Below, one piece after another: positions 63,540 to 64,000 of a stretch of DNA of 64,000 bases. The DNA is from Cristatella mucedo. Taxonomy: Eukaryota > Bryozoa > Phylactolaemata > Cristatellidae. A program made the position numbers and the translations under genes. The stretch spans positions 244,103 to 308,102 of the forward strand of contig WPIO01000201.1 in assembly GCA_009760855.2 (NCBI GenBank), read 5' to 3'. Within the stretch, counting starts at the first letter, position 1. Each line of letters begins with the position of its first letter. The notes beneath the pieces were generated by a model. The model was not told the origin of the DNA. It worked only from the letters and a program-made list of their open reading frames with translations, and searched no databases.

Positions 63540-64000
63540 TAATAATAATTATTACTTTTAATTTGATTGTGCATTTGGCATAGCGCACTTTGAAAAATCA
63601 AAACATTTCAAGGCACTTTACATGTGCTGGAAAGGAAGTTCGATCGATTGTTAGTGCTAGGAGCTCGATAACAACAGTAGTAACATTGTCAGGGGTGACA
63701 TGTTCAGTGTCAGCACCCATATACTTACACTGGACGGATCACATGATGTCCTAAATGCTGCAATTACAAAAATGTGCTACAGCTTTTCTTAAATGTTGTG
63801 GAGTTAGAGGTACTTCAGATGATCTTTGTCAATTCACATTAATACTGTGGAGTTGCCCACTAATATGTTACCTGAACCCTGCAATGCAGTGGTAGTGATG
63901 TCGAGGCGATATGAGAGGCACCCGGGAACGACTTGATGATCAATAGTATCAAAGCTTTTAAAAGATCGAGTAGATTAAGCAGAAATAAACTATCCAAGTC
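63540..64000 (-). mobile_element. LINE-A copy with internal deletion, cut by window edge
   Basis: AATAATAATTATTAC is the tail remnant, followed by a decayed hairpin and 3' UTR (about 63590-63810). At about 63812 the sequence jumps directly to RT sequence: AGGTACTTCAGATGATCTTT, then GTTGCCCACTAATATGTTAC. These lie about 900 bp farther upstream in the long copy (54.09 kb). The C-terminal domain is deleted. Confidence 0.85.

Noticed and set aside
1-64000. CRISPR arrays, bacterial operons, phage genes, LTR retrotransposon or retroviral genes
   Set aside because: No regularly spaced identical repeats with unique spacers, no compact gene order with ribosome binding sites, and no integrase, protease or gag motifs were seen.

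Overview
This window looks like ordinary repeat-rich nuclear DNA of a metazoan, most likely an invertebrate. There are no operons, no closely packed genes and no rRNA or intact tRNA gene. Instead there are 5'-truncated non-LTR retrotransposons, tRNA-derived SINEs, a Tc1-type transposon relic, a SPIN-like hAT MITE, and many CT, CA, AT and ATT microsatellites. I could not assign a phylum from the sequence. No protein in the window could be tied to a named host gene.

Two LINE families dominate. LINE-A is a CR1/L2-like element with an APE endonuclease and a reverse transcriptase. It has one long minus-strand copy at about 52.9-56.1 kb, with few disruptions, and at least 13 truncated relatives. 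Their shared 3' end folds into a hairpin and is followed by an ATT-rich tail. LINE-B is a second CR1/L2-like family with a TTTATGACTTTGTGGAGTTA-type 3' end and an ACAT-rich tail. It is present at 23.6-24.9, 26.6, 28.9, 29.8, 44.0 and 59.9 kb. A SINE family with a tRNA-like head and strong hairpins occurs at 4.1, 5.3, 22.3, 23.0, 42.4 and 50.2 kb. A second tRNA-like family occurs at 1.5 and 33.9 kb.

Region by region: 0-8.5 kb holds LINE and SINE fragments. 8.75-9.25 and 18.9-20.8 kb are CpG-rich; the second has a CRE/TATA-like promoter arrangement. 11.1-17.8 kb is a duplicated composite repeat that contains a 3 x 111-bp tandem repeat and two degenerate minisatellite arrays. 18.34-18.53 kb is the SPIN-like MITE. 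21.5-30.3 kb is mostly LINE, SINE and microsatellite. 30.8-46.8 kb is mostly unassigned, with scattered coding-like open frames. 46.9-47.9 kb is a polypyrimidine tract. 48.6-50.0 kb carries several minus-strand coding-like segments with splice signals. 50.1-64 kb is LINE and Tc1 again.

The coding-like segments are possible host exons at 0.6-0.9, 26.0, 34.5-34.8, 35.5, 43.1, 48.6-50.0 and 58.3-58.6 kb. They were called only from open frame, codon flavour and splice or start context. They are hypotheses. I saw no convincing new multi-gene system. The best leads are the SPIN-like MITE, the 11-18 kb composite repeat, the hairpin SINE and the possible exon with an in-frame TGA near 48.9 kb.
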